Source: an uncultured Oscillospiraceae bacterium (GTDB lineage Bacteria; Bacillota; Clostridia; Oscillospirales; Acutalibacteraceae). Taken from it: a stretch of 48,883 bases of DNA. The notes under the pieces are model-generated. The model was given only the letters and a program-made list of their open reading frames with translations. It was not told where the DNA came from and made no database searches. The position numbers were made by a program, and so were the translations under genes. Shown here in pieces: positions 1 through 8,067 of the stretch (position 1 is its first letter; each line of letters begins with the position of its first letter). The DNA is taken from positions 1 through 48,883 of the forward strand of contig CAJUSM010000013.1 of the NCBI GenBank assembly GCA_910588935.1, read 5' to 3'.

Positions 1-1
1 A

Positions 2-337
2 ATGAGGTATCAAATTTATGAAGCAAAATCCGTTAAATATGATGCCCAACAACGAATTGGAATTATCCTGGATGAGGATACGGACCAGACAGAGGCTGAA
101 AAGCTGTTGGCCTCTAGCTGGTACAGCCTTTGGGAAACCAGTGCGGCAGACTACGCGGTATTCCGGTGCATGGGCCCAGACGGAGAGTGCCTGGGCAAGG
201 CCTGGGATAGCTTTTATAAGGAGTTCTTGCCCCAAACCGGTTATAGCCAGGCAGAGGGCGCGGACTATGAGATCTACTATGAGCAGGGGGAAAAGGGCCT
301 GTTTTGCGAGCTCTTTGTACCGGTGGAGAAAAAGTGA
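2..337 (+). CDS. GyrI-like effector-binding domain protein, 3' part (probably AraC-family regulator)
   Basis: The frame is open to the left edge of the window, so the ATG at 2 need not be the real start. The 111 visible residues look like the C-terminal half of a GyrI-like/AraC effector-binding domain: the pattern DYAVFRCMGPDG, then WDSFYKEFLPQTGY, then DYEIYYEQGEKG and a final ELFVPVEKK strand is typical of that fold at the end of AraC-type activators. Such domains bind small hydrophobic or cationic ligands. No helix-turn-helix is visible because the 5' end is missing, so a stand-alone SOUL/GyrI-like protein is also possible. The gene ends just before an intrinsic terminator. Confidence 0.7.
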   Translation: MRYQIYEAKSVKYDAQQRIGIILDEDTDQTEAEKLLASSWYSLWETSAADYAVFRCMGPDGECLGKAWDSFYKEFLPQTGYSQAEGADYEIYYEQGEKGLFCELFVPVEKK

Positions 338-343
338 ATAAAG

Positions 344-385
344 AAGCAGGGCAGGACCTTTTGGTCCTAAGCCCTGCTTTTTTTA
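344..385 (+). terminator. Rho-independent terminator after the GyrI-like gene
   Basis: A near-perfect stem pairs 344-352 (AAGCAGGGC) with 371-379 (GCCCTGCTT). An inner stem pairs 353-358 (AGGACC) with 363-368 (GGTCCT). The 3' arm runs into an uninterrupted T tract. It starts 6 bp after the stop codon. Confidence 0.93.
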
Positions 386-395
386 TTTGGTTGGG

Positions 396-563
396 TTAGG
401 GCTTGTTTGAAAATTCGAAAACGCTCTCTTATTGCCCAGAAGCGGCCATCTTCCGCGTCGAAAATCCTCGTAATACGCAAAGTTGTTACTTGCGGGTTTT
501 TCTTAAAACTGACCACTTCTAGTCAAAAATCCGTCATTTCCTCTATTTTCAAACAAGCCCTAA
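396..563. mobile_element. MITE-like element with 19-bp perfect terminal inverted repeats
   Basis: Positions 396-414 and 545-563 are exact inverted repeats (TTAGGGCTTGTTTGAAAAT and its complement), bounding 168 bp with no plausible gene. The outermost bases can be read as TA | GGGC...GCCC | TA, so a TA target duplication of the IS630/Tc1-mariner type is possible. The interior carries a smaller hairpin (CGCAAAG...CTTGCG, about 476-494). It lies between the terminator of the upstream gene and the 3' end of nifU. The size, ends and lack of coding capacity suggest a non-autonomous miniature element. No second copy was noticed in this window, so mobility is inferred. Confidence 0.6.
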
Positions 564-603
564 GGAGTGACAAAAACACAAATCCCTTTTTCAAAGCAGT
601 CGC

Positions 604-1035
604 TTACATGGAGCAGGCGCACTCCTCACATTCGGGCAGTTCCCCTACAATGGGGGTGGGGTCTATGCCCTGGCGGCGGTAGTAATCAGATACCGCTGCC
701 TTAATGGCCTGCTCGGCCAGTACAGAACAGTGAACCTTTACCGGCGGCAGGCCGTCCAAGGCCTCCATCACCGCCTTATTGGTAAGCTTAAGAGCTTCGC
801 TGATGGGCTTACCTTTAATCAGCTCAGTGGCCATACTGCTGGTGGCAATAGCGGCCCCACAGCCAAAGGTCATAAAAGAGACATCGGTGATGGTTTCTCC
901 CTCTACCTTAATATACATCCGCATAATATCGCCGCATTTGGGATTGCCTACCTCGCCTACGCCGCTAAAATTTTCCATTTCCCCTACATTCCGGGGGTTG
1001 GCGAAATGATCCATTACTTTTTCGCTGTATGCCAT
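604..1035 (-). CDS. nifU: Fe-S cluster scaffold protein NifU/IscU-like
   Basis: The 143-aa product is the scaffold on which NifS-derived sulfur and iron are assembled into [2Fe-2S]/[4Fe-4S] clusters. It has the three ligand cysteines in canonical contexts: C34 in NPKCGD, C59 in TFGCGAAIA and C103 in KVHCSVLAEQA. The length matches the N-terminal scaffold-only class. The C-terminus adds a Cys-rich tail (C136, C139, C141). The ATG at 1035 is preferred over an upstream TTG at 1044 because AAGGAAGG lies 9 nt before the ATG. It is the last gene of the leftward nifS-nifU operon and ends beside the MITE-like element. Confidence 0.95.
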   Translation of the reverse strand: MAYSEKVMDHFANPRNVGEMENFSGVGEVGNPKCGDIMRMYIKVEGETITDVSFMTFGCGAAIATSSMATELIKGKPISEALKLTNKAVMEALDGLPPVKVHCSVLAEQAIKAAVSDYYRRQGIDPTPIVGELPECEECACSM

Positions 1036-1040
1036 ATAGA

Positions 1041-1232
1041 TCAACCTTCCTTTTTTATTTTAGAGATCAGTCTGCGGTATTTTATCTGGGTTTCCAGCTC
1101 TGGCCGGAATTCCTTATACCCCTGTACAAGGATACTGATTGCAATGGTGGGTATGCTGAAAAGCAGGGCCCGGCCCAGTACCCTGCCTACCCGGGTGCTG
1201 GGGGGCAGCTTTTTTTCTATAGATTTTGGCAT
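1041..1232 (-). CDS. Small hypothetical membrane protein between nifS and nifU
   Basis: A 63-aa reading frame fills the gap between nifS and nifU exactly, starting 30 bp after the nifS stop and ending 5 bp before the nifU start. The ATG at 1232 follows a GAGGGTGG stretch. A GTG at 1241 is the alternative. The product has a basic N-terminus, one predicted membrane segment (about residues 18-40, GRALLFSIPTIAISILVQGY) and a charged C-terminal tail. I do not recognise a family. Its fit into the operon and lack of overlap favour a real gene, but it is short and could be chance. Confidence 0.5.
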   Translation of the reverse strand: MPKSIEKKLPPSTRVGRVLGRALLFSIPTIAISILVQGYKEFRPELETQIKYRRLISKIKKEG

Positions 1233-1262
1233 GAATACCACCCTCGTTTACCGAAATTTTGA

Positions 1263-2483
1263 TTACATAAAACGGTCGTAGTCCACCTTGCCGGTCTGTA
1301 TGGCGTCCCAAAGCGGCGACATGTTCCGCAACCGCTGGATGATTTGAGGGACCACCTCCAGGATATAATCTACATCCTCCATGGTGTTGTAGTCCCCAAA
1401 GGAGAGGCGCAGGGAGCCATGGGCCACCTCGTGGGGCAGGCCGATGGAGAGCAGCACATGGCTGGGATCCAGCGAACCGCTCGTGCAGGCTGAGCCGGAG
1501 GAGGCGCTAATGCCCTTCATATCCAGCAAAAGCAACAGAGACTCCCCCTCTATCCCCTGAAAACAGAAGCTGGCATTGCCGGGGAGCCGGTGCTCCTGGC
1601 TGCCGTTTAGGCGGCTGCGCTCAATCTTCAGGATTCCTTCAATCAGTTTGTCTCGCATAGGGGTGAGCCTAGCAACCCGCTGGTCAATGGAATCCGTGGC
1701 CCGGCGAATGGCGGTGGCAAGGCCAGCGATGGCCGCCACGTTCTCGGTGCCCCCCCGCTTGTTCCTTTCCTGGGCGCCGCCGTCCATAAAAGTTTGCACT
1801 GGCAGGCCAGCCCGAATATAGAGGGCTCCAACTCCCTTTGGGGCGTGTATTTTGTGTCCGCTTAGGGAGAGCATGTCGATATTTTGAGCCTTTACATCAA
1901 TATGCACATTGCCAATGGCCTGCACCGCGTCGGTGTGGAAGGGGATATTGTGTCTTTTGCAAACCTCCCCAATTTCGGCAATGGGCTGAATAGTGCCAAT
2001 TTCGTTGTTGGCATACATAATGGTGACCAGGGCGGTTTGATCGGTAATGGCAGCCTCCAGCTCCTTGGGGTCTACAATTCCATTGCTGTGTACATCCAAA
2101 TAGGTAACGGTAAAGCCCTCCCGCTCTAGAGCCTGGCAGGTATGGAGCACAGCGTGGTGCTCAAAGGCAGAGGTAATAATGTGGTTTTTGCCGGACCTTT
2201 TCTGCTGGGCTCGGGCGCAGCCCTTAATAGCCCAGTTGTCGCTTTCGGTGCCGCAGCTGGTAAAGTAGATCTCATTGGGCTTGGCTCCCAGGCAGGCGGC
2301 TACAGTAGCCCGGGCCTCCTCCAGCGGGGCTTTTGCCTCTTGGCCTAGGGCATACAGGCTGGAAGGATTGCCATATATTTCTTTATAAAAAGGGAGCATC
2401 GCGCCGAGAACTTCTGGAGAGACCGCGGTGGTAGCGGCATTATCGGCATATACTTTTCGAAAATTGCTTTGGGAACCATCCAT
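1263..2483 (-). CDS. nifS: Cysteine desulfurase NifS/IscS-like
   Basis: PLP-dependent enzyme that converts L-cysteine to alanine and passes the persulfide sulfur to the NifU scaffold. The 406-aa product shows the VYADNAATT N-terminus, the PLP-binding lysine K211 in SLSGHKIHAPKG, the EHHA and HTDAVQAIG cofactor motifs, and the persulfide cysteine C333 in SSGSACTSGSLDP, all in place for an active class V aminotransferase. The ATG at 2483 is chosen because AAAGGAAG sits 9 nt upstream. The frame stays open to 2561, but that extension has no family match and overlaps the promoter/leader hairpin. First gene of the leftward Fe-S operon. Confidence 0.96.
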   Translation of the reverse strand: MDGSQSNFRKVYADNAATTAVSPEVLGAMLPFYKEIYGNPSSLYALGQEAKAPLEEARATVAACLGAKPNEIYFTSCGTESDNWAIKGCARAQQKRSGKNHIITSAFEHHAVLHTCQALEREGFTVTYLDVHSNGIVDPKELEAAITDQTALVTIMYANNEIGTIQPIAEIGEVCKRHNIPFHTDAVQAIGNVHIDVKAQNIDMLSLSGHKIHAPKGVGALYIRAGLPVQTFMDGGAQERNKRGGTENVAAIAGLATAIRRATDSIDQRVARLTPMRDKLIEGILKIERSRLNGSQEHRLPGNASFCFQGIEGESLLLLLDMKGISASSGSACTSGSLDPSHVLLSIGLPHEVAHGSLRLSFGDYNTMEDVDYILEVVPQIIQRLRNMSPLWDAIQTGKVDYDRFM

Positions 2484-2517
2484 ATAATAAAACTTCCTTT
2501 CAACTATATCAGGGCTT

Positions 2518-2555
2518 GGGAAACTGGAAAAAGGAGCTTTTTCTCCAGTTTTCCC
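2518..2555 (-). other. Stem-loop at the 5' end of the nifS leader
   Basis: The two arms (2518-2528 and 2544-2555) pair over 11 bp with one bulged base. A second inner helix of A/T and GAG/CTC pairs fills most of the loop. It begins within a few nucleotides of the predicted transcript start and is not followed by a T run in the nifS direction. It therefore looks like a 5' stabilising or regulatory hairpin rather than a terminator. Confidence 0.55.
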
Positions 2556-2565
2556 GGCCAAGATA

Positions 2566-2595
2566 AATATATACCAATTTAGTATACTTTGTCAA
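2566..2595 (-). promoter_or_regulatory. Sigma-A promoter of the nifS-nifU operon
   Basis: On the minus strand a perfect -35 TTGACA (complement of 2590-2595) is followed by an A/T-rich -10 region: TATATT at 2571-2566 with an 18-bp spacer, or TATATA with a 16-bp spacer. It lies about 85 bp upstream of the nifS ATG. Confidence 0.75.
2570..2586. promoter_or_regulatory. Inverted repeat inside the nifS promoter spacer (operator candidate)
   Basis: TATAC at 2570-2574 and GTATA at 2582-2586 are inverted repeats separated by 7 bp. They sit exactly between the -35 and -10 boxes. A regulator bound here would occlude RNA polymerase. Rrf2-family regulators such as IscR or CymR commonly control nifS/isc operons in Firmicutes, so one of them is a reasonable but unproven candidate. 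No rrf2 gene lies next to it in this window. Confidence 0.4.
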
Positions 2596-2768
2596 TACCC
2601 CGAAAGCAGATTGGGCGAGATTTTTTGTGGGCAGAGGATATTAGGGGAGGCAAGGGGGAGAATAGGGAGAAACTGGAAAGATCAGAGCCGGCGGGCAAAA
2701 CCTTGTTTCCGGCGTTTGCCGGCAATTCGGGTTCCCGGGCAGCGCTGCGCCCCGCCCCAAAGCCCGGC

Positions 2769-2797
2769 TTGACAGGATTCCCTGGACATAGTAAAAT
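2769..2797 (+). promoter_or_regulatory. Sigma-A promoter for the RNase J gene
   Basis: TTGACA (2769-2774), a 17-bp spacer, then TAAAAT (2792-2797). It would give a leader of about 125 nt before the GTG start of the RNase J gene. The 2600-2768 stretch upstream is GC-rich with a GCCGG-type palindrome and contains no gene I can support. Confidence 0.75.
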
Positions 2798-2822
2798 AGG
2801 GATATTATACCATTGTGGAACC

Positions 2823-2845
2823 CCCGGCTTTCCGGGCAGTTTTTT
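2823..2845 (+). promoter_or_regulatory. Short terminator-like hairpin in the RNase J leader
   Basis: CCCGG (2823-2827), a 4-nt loop, CCGGG (2832-2836), then CAG and six T residues (2840-2845). It lies roughly 20-40 nt into the predicted transcript. The stem is only 5 bp and is separated from the T run by 3 nt, so at best it is a weak attenuator. An RNase target site for autoregulation is an alternative. Confidence 0.3.
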
Positions 2846-2929
2846 GGTGCTTTATGGCGATTCTCCGGCAGTGTGCCGGTTTGTGTTTAATGAAATATAT
2901 GAATTCATTATTATTGAGGAGGAAGATCA

Positions 2930-4945
2930 GTGACAGGCAATGAAAAAAAGAATAATAGGCCGCGCAGACAGGCCAACAGTGGGAAAGATGTTTCCCAAAG
3001 GCCTCTGGATCAGGCCCTAAGCGGCGCGGGGGATGCACCCAAGGTGGGGAAGATCTCCGGCCCTAGGCCCGACGCGGCCCAAAACCACCGGCCGCGCAAG
3101 CAGCCCCAGAAACCTGGCAGGCAGTCTGCCCAGGACCAGAAACGGGGCGGCCGGCAGGCCGGCAAGCGCCAGGCTGCCCTAAACCCGGTGGCAATGCAGG
3201 CCCCGAAGGGCCCGGCGCCTGCTGCTCCGGCCGCCCAGGGGAACCAGCCCCAAAGAAAGGGCCGGGGCAGAACAAGGCGGTCCTCCAAGCCGGCTATCCG
3301 TGTGTATTTTTTAGGCGGGCTAAACGAGATTGGCAAAAACTTTACCCTGTACGAGTGCCAAGACGATATGTTTATTGTAGACTGCGGCCTGGCTTTTCCT
3401 GATGAGGACATGCCTGGCATCGACCTGGTAATCCCTGACTTTACCTTTGTGGAGAAAAACCGCGGAAAGATTCGGGGCGTGGTTATTACCCACGGCCACG
3501 AGGACCACATTGGGGCAGTGCCCTACTTGCTGAAAAAGCTAAACCTCCCAGTTTACGGTACAGCCCTGACCATTGGGCTGATTGAAAGTAAGCTGAAGGA
3601 GCACGGCCTAGCCGGCTCGGCCCGGCTAACGGTAACCCCTCCGGGGGCTAGGATCCGCCTAGGCTGCATGGAGGCGGAGCTGATCCATGTAAACCACTCC
3701 ATTGCCGATTCTGTGGCCTTGGCCATCCACAGCCCGGCGGGCACCATCGTCCACACCGGAGATTTTAAAATTGACTGTACCCCTGCCGAGGGGCAAATGA
3801 TCGACCTGGCAAGGTTTGCCGAGCTGGGCAAGCAGGGGGTTCTGGCCCTTTTGGCCGATTCTACCAACGCCGAGCGCCCGGGCTACACCCAAACAGAGCA
3901 GCGGGTGAACGACTCTTTAGACTCCCTGTTTATGCGGGCCCAGGGTAAAAGGATTATTGTGGCTACCTTTGCCTCCAGCATCAGCCGGGTACAGATGATT
4001 ATCAATTGTGCGGTAAAATACGGCCGAAAGGTGGCCCTTTCCGGCAGGAGTATGGTAAATGTAATGGGCATTGCCAGCCAGTTAGGGTATTTGAATATCC
4101 CAGACGGGGTGTTAATCGATTTGAACCTTATCAACCGTTACGAGCCCGGCCAGCTGGTACTAATCACCACAGGAAGCCAGGGGGAGCCTATGTCTGCCCT
4201 AACCCGGATGGCCTTTTCCGACCACAGGCAGGTGGCCATTGGCCCCAACGACTTTATCATCCTCTCTGCCCGGCCCATTCCAGGCAACGAAAAGACCGTA
4301 GGCGAGGTGGTGGATGAGCTGCTTAAGCAGGGCTGCACGGTGATTTATGAATCTATGTACGAGGTCCATGTGTCTGGCCATGCCTGCCAGGAGGAGCTAA
4401 AACTGATCCACGGGTTGACCAAACCCCGGTTCTTTATCCCTGTTCACGGGGAGCAGAAACACCTGCAAAAGCATGCTGGCCTTTCCATGGCCATGGGCAT
4501 GCCCCGGGAGAACATCTTTATTGGGGATATTGGCAATGTGGTTGAGATACACGAAAACTATATGAAGCGCTTAGGAGACGTCCCTGCCGGTTCTGTAATG
4601 GTAGACGGTCTGGGTGTTGGAGACGTGGGCAGCGTGGTTCTCCGGGACCGAAAACACCTGGCGGAAGACGGCCTGATTGTGGCGGTCTGTTCCATTGAGG
4701 CGGCAACAGGCCATGTGGCCGCGGGGCCGGACATTGTTTCCCGAGGCTTTGTATATGTAAAGGAATCGGAGGAGCTGATGGTGGAGGCCAGGCGGATTGT
4801 GTACAACACGCTGGAAGAATGCGCTAAGCGCCGGGTGCGGGACTGGAGTGGCATGAAGCAGAGCGTGAAGGATGAGCTTTCCCGGTTTTTATATAGAAAG
4901 ACCCAGCGTAACCCTATGATTCTGCCTATTATCATGGAAGTTTGA
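2930..4945 (+). CDS. rnj: Ribonuclease J, long N-terminal extension
   Basis: Metallo-beta-lactamase/beta-CASP nuclease with endo- and 5'-3' exoribonuclease activity in mRNA decay and rRNA processing. The conserved core starts near residue 124 (RVYFLGGLNEIGKN) and carries the zinc motif HGHEDHIG (H188, H190, D192, H193), a later SGHACQEELK and PVHGEQKHL, and the RNase J C-terminal domain. The protein is 671 aa, about 115 aa longer than typical. The excess is residues 1-123, a low-complexity tail rich in Arg, Lys, Gln, Pro and Ala that is probably disordered and RNA- or degradosome-binding. The GTG start at 2930 is fixed by GAGGAGG 7 nt upstream. Confidence 0.95.
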   Translation: MTGNEKKNNRPRRQANSGKDVSQRPLDQALSGAGDAPKVGKISGPRPDAAQNHRPRKQPQKPGRQSAQDQKRGGRQAGKRQAALNPVAMQAPKGPAPAAPAAQGNQPQRKGRGRTRRSSKPAIRVYFLGGLNEIGKNFTLYECQDDMFIVDCGLAFPDEDMPGIDLVIPDFTFVEKNRGKIRGVVITHGHEDHIGAVPYLLKKLNLPVYGTALTIGLIESKLKEHGLAGSARLTVTPPGARIRLGCMEAELIHVNHSIADSVALAIHSPAGTIVHTGDFKIDCTPAEGQMIDLARFAELGKQGVLALLADSTNAERPGYTQTEQRVNDSLDSLFMRAQGKRIIVATFASSISRVQMIINCAVKYGRKVALSGRSMVNVMGIASQLGYLNIPDGVLIDLNLINRYEPGQLVLITTGSQGEPMSALTRMAFSDHRQVAIGPNDFIILSARPIPGNEKTVGEVVDELLKQGCTVIYESMYEVHVSGHACQEELKLIHGLTKPRFFIPVHGEQKHLQKHAGLSMAMGMPRENIFIGDIGNVVEIHENYMKRLGDVPAGSVMVDGLGVGDVGSVVLRDRKHLAEDGLIVAVCSIEAATGHVAAGPDIVSRGFVYVKESEELMVEARRIVYNTLEECAKRRVRDWSGMKQSVKDELSRFLYRKTQRNPMILPIIMEV

Positions 4946-4954
4946 TGGAAAAAA

Positions 4955-4991
4955 GGAAGGGCGCGAAAACGCGTTCCCTTCCCTGGGTTTT
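4955..4991 (+). terminator. Intrinsic terminator after the RNase J gene
   Basis: GGAAGGG (4955-4961) pairs with CCCTTCC (4976-4982), and CGCG (4962-4965) pairs with CGCG (4970-4973) around an AAAA loop, with a two-base bulge. A short T tract follows at 4988-4991. The stem is strong and the U tract is modest and slightly displaced. Confidence 0.7.
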
Positions 4992-5054
4992 CTATTTGGT
5001 TCGAAATCAGTCAGTTCTGCTGTCCTTTTACTGCTTATGTGGAGGCGAGGGCCA

Positions 5055-7028
5055 ATGAGGAGAAAAAAGGTGTGGGTGACTTCGCCGCTTATGTACCTGA
5101 TGGCGGCGGTAATGGTGGTCATGGCCGCGGTCAGCTACCCGTTCAGCAAGATTGTGTTTTCTGTAGAGATCACTGCCGCGGGGCTCTGCCTAATGGCAAC
5201 CGTGGTCTCTGGCATATTGTACCGGCGGAATGTGGCCGCCGCCGTGCGGTCGGCGGGCAAGGTGCTTTCTGCCCAAGACCAGGAGGCCCTGCTGGAATTC
5301 GCCATGCCGGTGGCGGTAGTGGCCCCGGCTGGAGATGTGGTATGGGTAAATAGGGCCTTTGAAAACTCCCTGGGCAGGGGCAAGCCCTGCCTAGGCCAGA
5401 ATGTGCGGACCTATATTTACCCCAAAACCTTCCGCCAGGTAATGGAGGAAGGAGGCACTGGCGTAGCCTTTGGGGATAGGGAATACACGGTATACGGCGC
5501 AAAAACCGAGGCGGGCTACATCCTGTATTTTGTAGATGACACCTACTTTAAAAGCATTAGCAGGGAATACAGGGAGCGCAGGCCGGTGGTGTGCCTGGCG
5601 GTGTTCGACAACCGGGAGGAGCTGGCTAGGGACAGCCTAGGCGGTGAGGAATCCCGGATTACCGCGGAAGTAGAGGCTGTGCTGCGCAATTGGGCTCTGG
5701 AAGAGATGGAGGGCTTTATCCGGCGGCTTTCCAACGGCAAATATCTTATTATTACCGACGACGCCCATGTAGAGGAGGCCAAGCAGAAGCGTTTTCGGGT
5801 GCTGGACCAGGTGCGGGAGATTAAGAACAGTAAGAACAATATGAGCGCTACCGTCTCTATTGGCATAGGCCGGGGGGCGGACACTGCAGCGGAAAGCGAG
5901 CGCTGGGCCCGGCAGGCTATGGATATGGCCCTGGGCCGGGGCGGCGACCAGGTAGCCGTTATGCAGGGGGGCGATACATATGAATTCTTCGGCGGCCTTT
6001 CCAAAGGTGTGGAAAAGCGGGACAAGGTGCGCACAAGAGTCATTGCCGCAACCCTTTCGGACCATCTGGCGGCCAGCGACCGGGTGTTTATTATGGGCCA
6101 CACCAACTCCGACCTAGATAGTGTGGGATCGGCGGTAGGCATGTGGGCGGCTATTTGCAAGGGGCTGGAAAAGCAGGCGAACATTGTGATCAACCGGAAC
6201 CAGACCCTGGCCAGCGCTTTGGTGGATTTGGTGGACCAGGCTTACGAGGGAGAAGGGGTTTTTATCAGCCCAATGGAGGCCCTGCAGTGCGCCACAGAGC
6301 GCTCCCTGCTGATTGTGGTGGACACCCACTCGGTAAACTATGTGGAAAACCGGGAGCTGCTGGAAAAAGTGCCGCGGGTTGTGGTAATCGATCACCACAG
6401 AATGATGGTAACCCACATTAAAAACGCTCTAATTTTTTACCACGAGCCCTATGCCAGTTCGGCCTCGGAAATGGTGACAGAGCTGGTGCAGTATATTAAG
6501 TCCTCTGCCATCGACGGGGTGGATGCTACCGCGCTTTTGGCGGGAATTATGCTGGATACCAAGAACTTTGTGCTGAAAACCGGTGTGCGCACCTTTGAAG
6601 CCTCTGCCTACCTCCGGCGCAGAGGGGCGGATACGGTAATGGTAAAAAAGCTGTTTTCCAATACCTTGGAGAGCTACAAGCGCAAGTCTCAGCTGGTTTC
6701 CGGGGCAGAGCTCTACAAGGGCTGCGCCATTGCCACTTCCAGCTGGGAGTTTGAGGATATGCGGGTGGCTGCCGCCCAGGCGGCGGATGAACTGCTGACC
6801 ATCCAAGGGGTGAAAGCCTCCTTTGTGCTGTACCAGGTAGGGGTAGATGTCAGTATTTCCGCCCGAAGCCTGGGAGATGTGAACGTGCAGCTGCTGCTGG
6901 AGGAATTTGGAGGCGGCGGGCATTTCACTATGGCTGGAGCCCAAATTAGAAATCGTACCATTGGCGAGGTCAGAAGAGCACTGCTGAAAGCTCTGGACAG
7001 CAAACTGGAGGAGACAATGGCTCGGTAA
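5055..7028 (+). CDS. gdpP: Cyclic-di-AMP phosphodiesterase GdpP (GGDEF-DHH-DHHA1 membrane protein)
   Basis: Hydrolyses the essential second messenger c-di-AMP to pApA and so helps set cell-wall and potassium/osmotic balance. The 657-aa protein has two N-terminal membrane segments (about residues 8-28 and 31-50), a PAS-like region (about 75-160), a degenerate GGDEF domain, then the DHH phosphoesterase domain. Visible are HTNSDLD (H349-D355), VVDTHS and DHHRM (D446-H448), followed by DHHA1 with FGGGGHFTMAGA near the end. All metal ligands appear present. The ATG at 5055 is preferred over 5037 because GGAGG lies 9 nt upstream. Its position before rplI and dnaB is the common Firmicute order. Confidence 0.95.
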   Translation: MRRKKVWVTSPLMYLMAAVMVVMAAVSYPFSKIVFSVEITAAGLCLMATVVSGILYRRNVAAAVRSAGKVLSAQDQEALLEFAMPVAVVAPAGDVVWVNRAFENSLGRGKPCLGQNVRTYIYPKTFRQVMEEGGTGVAFGDREYTVYGAKTEAGYILYFVDDTYFKSISREYRERRPVVCLAVFDNREELARDSLGGEESRITAEVEAVLRNWALEEMEGFIRRLSNGKYLIITDDAHVEEAKQKRFRVLDQVREIKNSKNNMSATVSIGIGRGADTAAESERWARQAMDMALGRGGDQVAVMQGGDTYEFFGGLSKGVEKRDKVRTRVIAATLSDHLAASDRVFIMGHTNSDLDSVGSAVGMWAAICKGLEKQANIVINRNQTLASALVDLVDQAYEGEGVFISPMEALQCATERSLLIVVDTHSVNYVENRELLEKVPRVVVIDHHRMMVTHIKNALIFYHEPYASSASEMVTELVQYIKSSAIDGVDATALLAGIMLDTKNFVLKTGVRTFEASAYLRRRGADTVMVKKLFSNTLESYKRKSQLVSGAELYKGCAIATSSWEFEDMRVAAAQAADELLTIQGVKASFVLYQVGVDVSISARSLGDVNVQLLLEEFGGGGHFTMAGAQIRNRTIGEVRRALLKALDSKLEETMAR

Positions 7029-7179
7029 AAGGCACGGGGGATAAACGGGAGCATACAGGATAAGACCAGAAGCTTGGCTTTAAGGCGCCGGCTGGTTGTC
7101 CTCGCCATTTTTGGGGTTATTTCCGCTCCTGAATTCTTACATGTATTTTGCATATCTAGAAAGAAAAGAAGGTGTTCCT

Positions 7180-7965
7180 ATGCTCTGCAATGAGTTCGAC
7201 CCGGATTTTCGGGCGATTATTAACCCCGAAGATTGCTATCAGCCAGTAGAAGGATTCCCGGAAATCTGTATTGGCATTTTTTCCAAGCCCATTATAGACT
7301 GGGTGCTGAAAACTTATGGCGGTGAAGAGATCAGCCACTTCGGCTGCTGCCTGGGCCCCATCCCTATCTATAAGGTAGAGGCCTTTGGAGCCGCGGCGGC
7401 GGTATTTATGCCTCTTATCGGCGGCCCAGGAGCTGGGACTACCATTGACGAGTGCATTCCCCAGGGCGGCAGGTGCTTTGTGTACTTTGGCGCGGCAGGG
7501 GTGCTGGAAAAGGGTATTTCCCATGGCAAGCTGCTGCTACCCCATGCCGCCGTGCGGGACGAGGGCTTTTCTTACCACTACCTGCCCCCCTCAGACGAGG
7601 TGGAGCTGGATAAAGCCAGCGTTTCTGCCTGCCGCCAGGCCCTGGAGGAGCTGGAGATTCCCTATGCCCTAGGGAAAACCTGGACCACCGATGCCTTTTA
7701 TCGGGAGACCAGGGCGAAAGCTGCTAGGCGCAGGGAGCAGGGCTGTATTTCCGTAGAGATGGAGTGCGCTAGTCTGGCGGCGGTGGCAAAGTTCCGGGGC
7801 GTGCCCTTTGCCCAGTTCTTTTACGCCACGGATACAGTAGGCGAAGACGGTTGGGATAACGGCATTCTCAGCCAGAGGGGCGCGGGGCTGGAAGAGATGT
7901 GTTTTCACGCGGCAATGGAAACGGGAAAGCGCCTGAAGAATCTGGCTAACGAGCAGGAAATGTAG
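7180..7965 (+). CDS. Nucleoside phosphorylase (PNP/UDP family)
   Basis: The 261-aa product has the family pattern: IGGPGAGT-type phosphate/nucleoside site, a FGAAGVL loop, a long middle segment and VEMECASLAAVAKFRG, the ME-containing ribose-binding motif of UDP/PNP phosphorylases, then DTVGEDGWDN. It should cleave a purine or pyrimidine nucleoside with phosphate for salvage. Substrate cannot be assigned from sequence alone. The start is ATG 7180, preceded by AGAAGGTG about 5 nt away. Earlier in-frame starts (7096, 7141) lack support. This gene sits between gdpP and rplI and breaks the usual direct adjacency of those two. Confidence 0.88.
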   Translation: MLCNEFDPDFRAIINPEDCYQPVEGFPEICIGIFSKPIIDWVLKTYGGEEISHFGCCLGPIPIYKVEAFGAAAAVFMPLIGGPGAGTTIDECIPQGGRCFVYFGAAGVLEKGISHGKLLLPHAAVRDEGFSYHYLPPSDEVELDKASVSACRQALEELEIPYALGKTWTTDAFYRETRAKAARRREQGCISVEMECASLAAVAKFRGVPFAQFFYATDTVGEDGWDNGILSQRGAGLEEMCFHAAMETGKRLKNLANEQEM

Positions 7966-8067
7966 CGAAATAGCGCGGAAGACAAAAATAACGAACAAAA
8001 TCAATGGATTCCCACCCCCAGTTTCTCAAAACCCGGGCCGGCGGGAACCCGGAAAGGAAACACGATT

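Noticed and set aside
407..682. Open frame of 91 codons running through the MITE-like element into nifU on the opposite strand
   Set aside because: It overlaps the inverted-repeat element and antisense nifU, has no ribosome site and no family-like sequence.
730..1281. Long rightward frame opposite nifU and the small ORF
   Set aside because: It is a shadow of the well-supported leftward NifU gene, with implausible composition.
2484..2561. 26-residue N-terminal extension of NifS
   Set aside because: The in-frame extension overlaps the promoter hairpin and has no homology-like sequence. The ATG at 2483 has a proper ribosome site.
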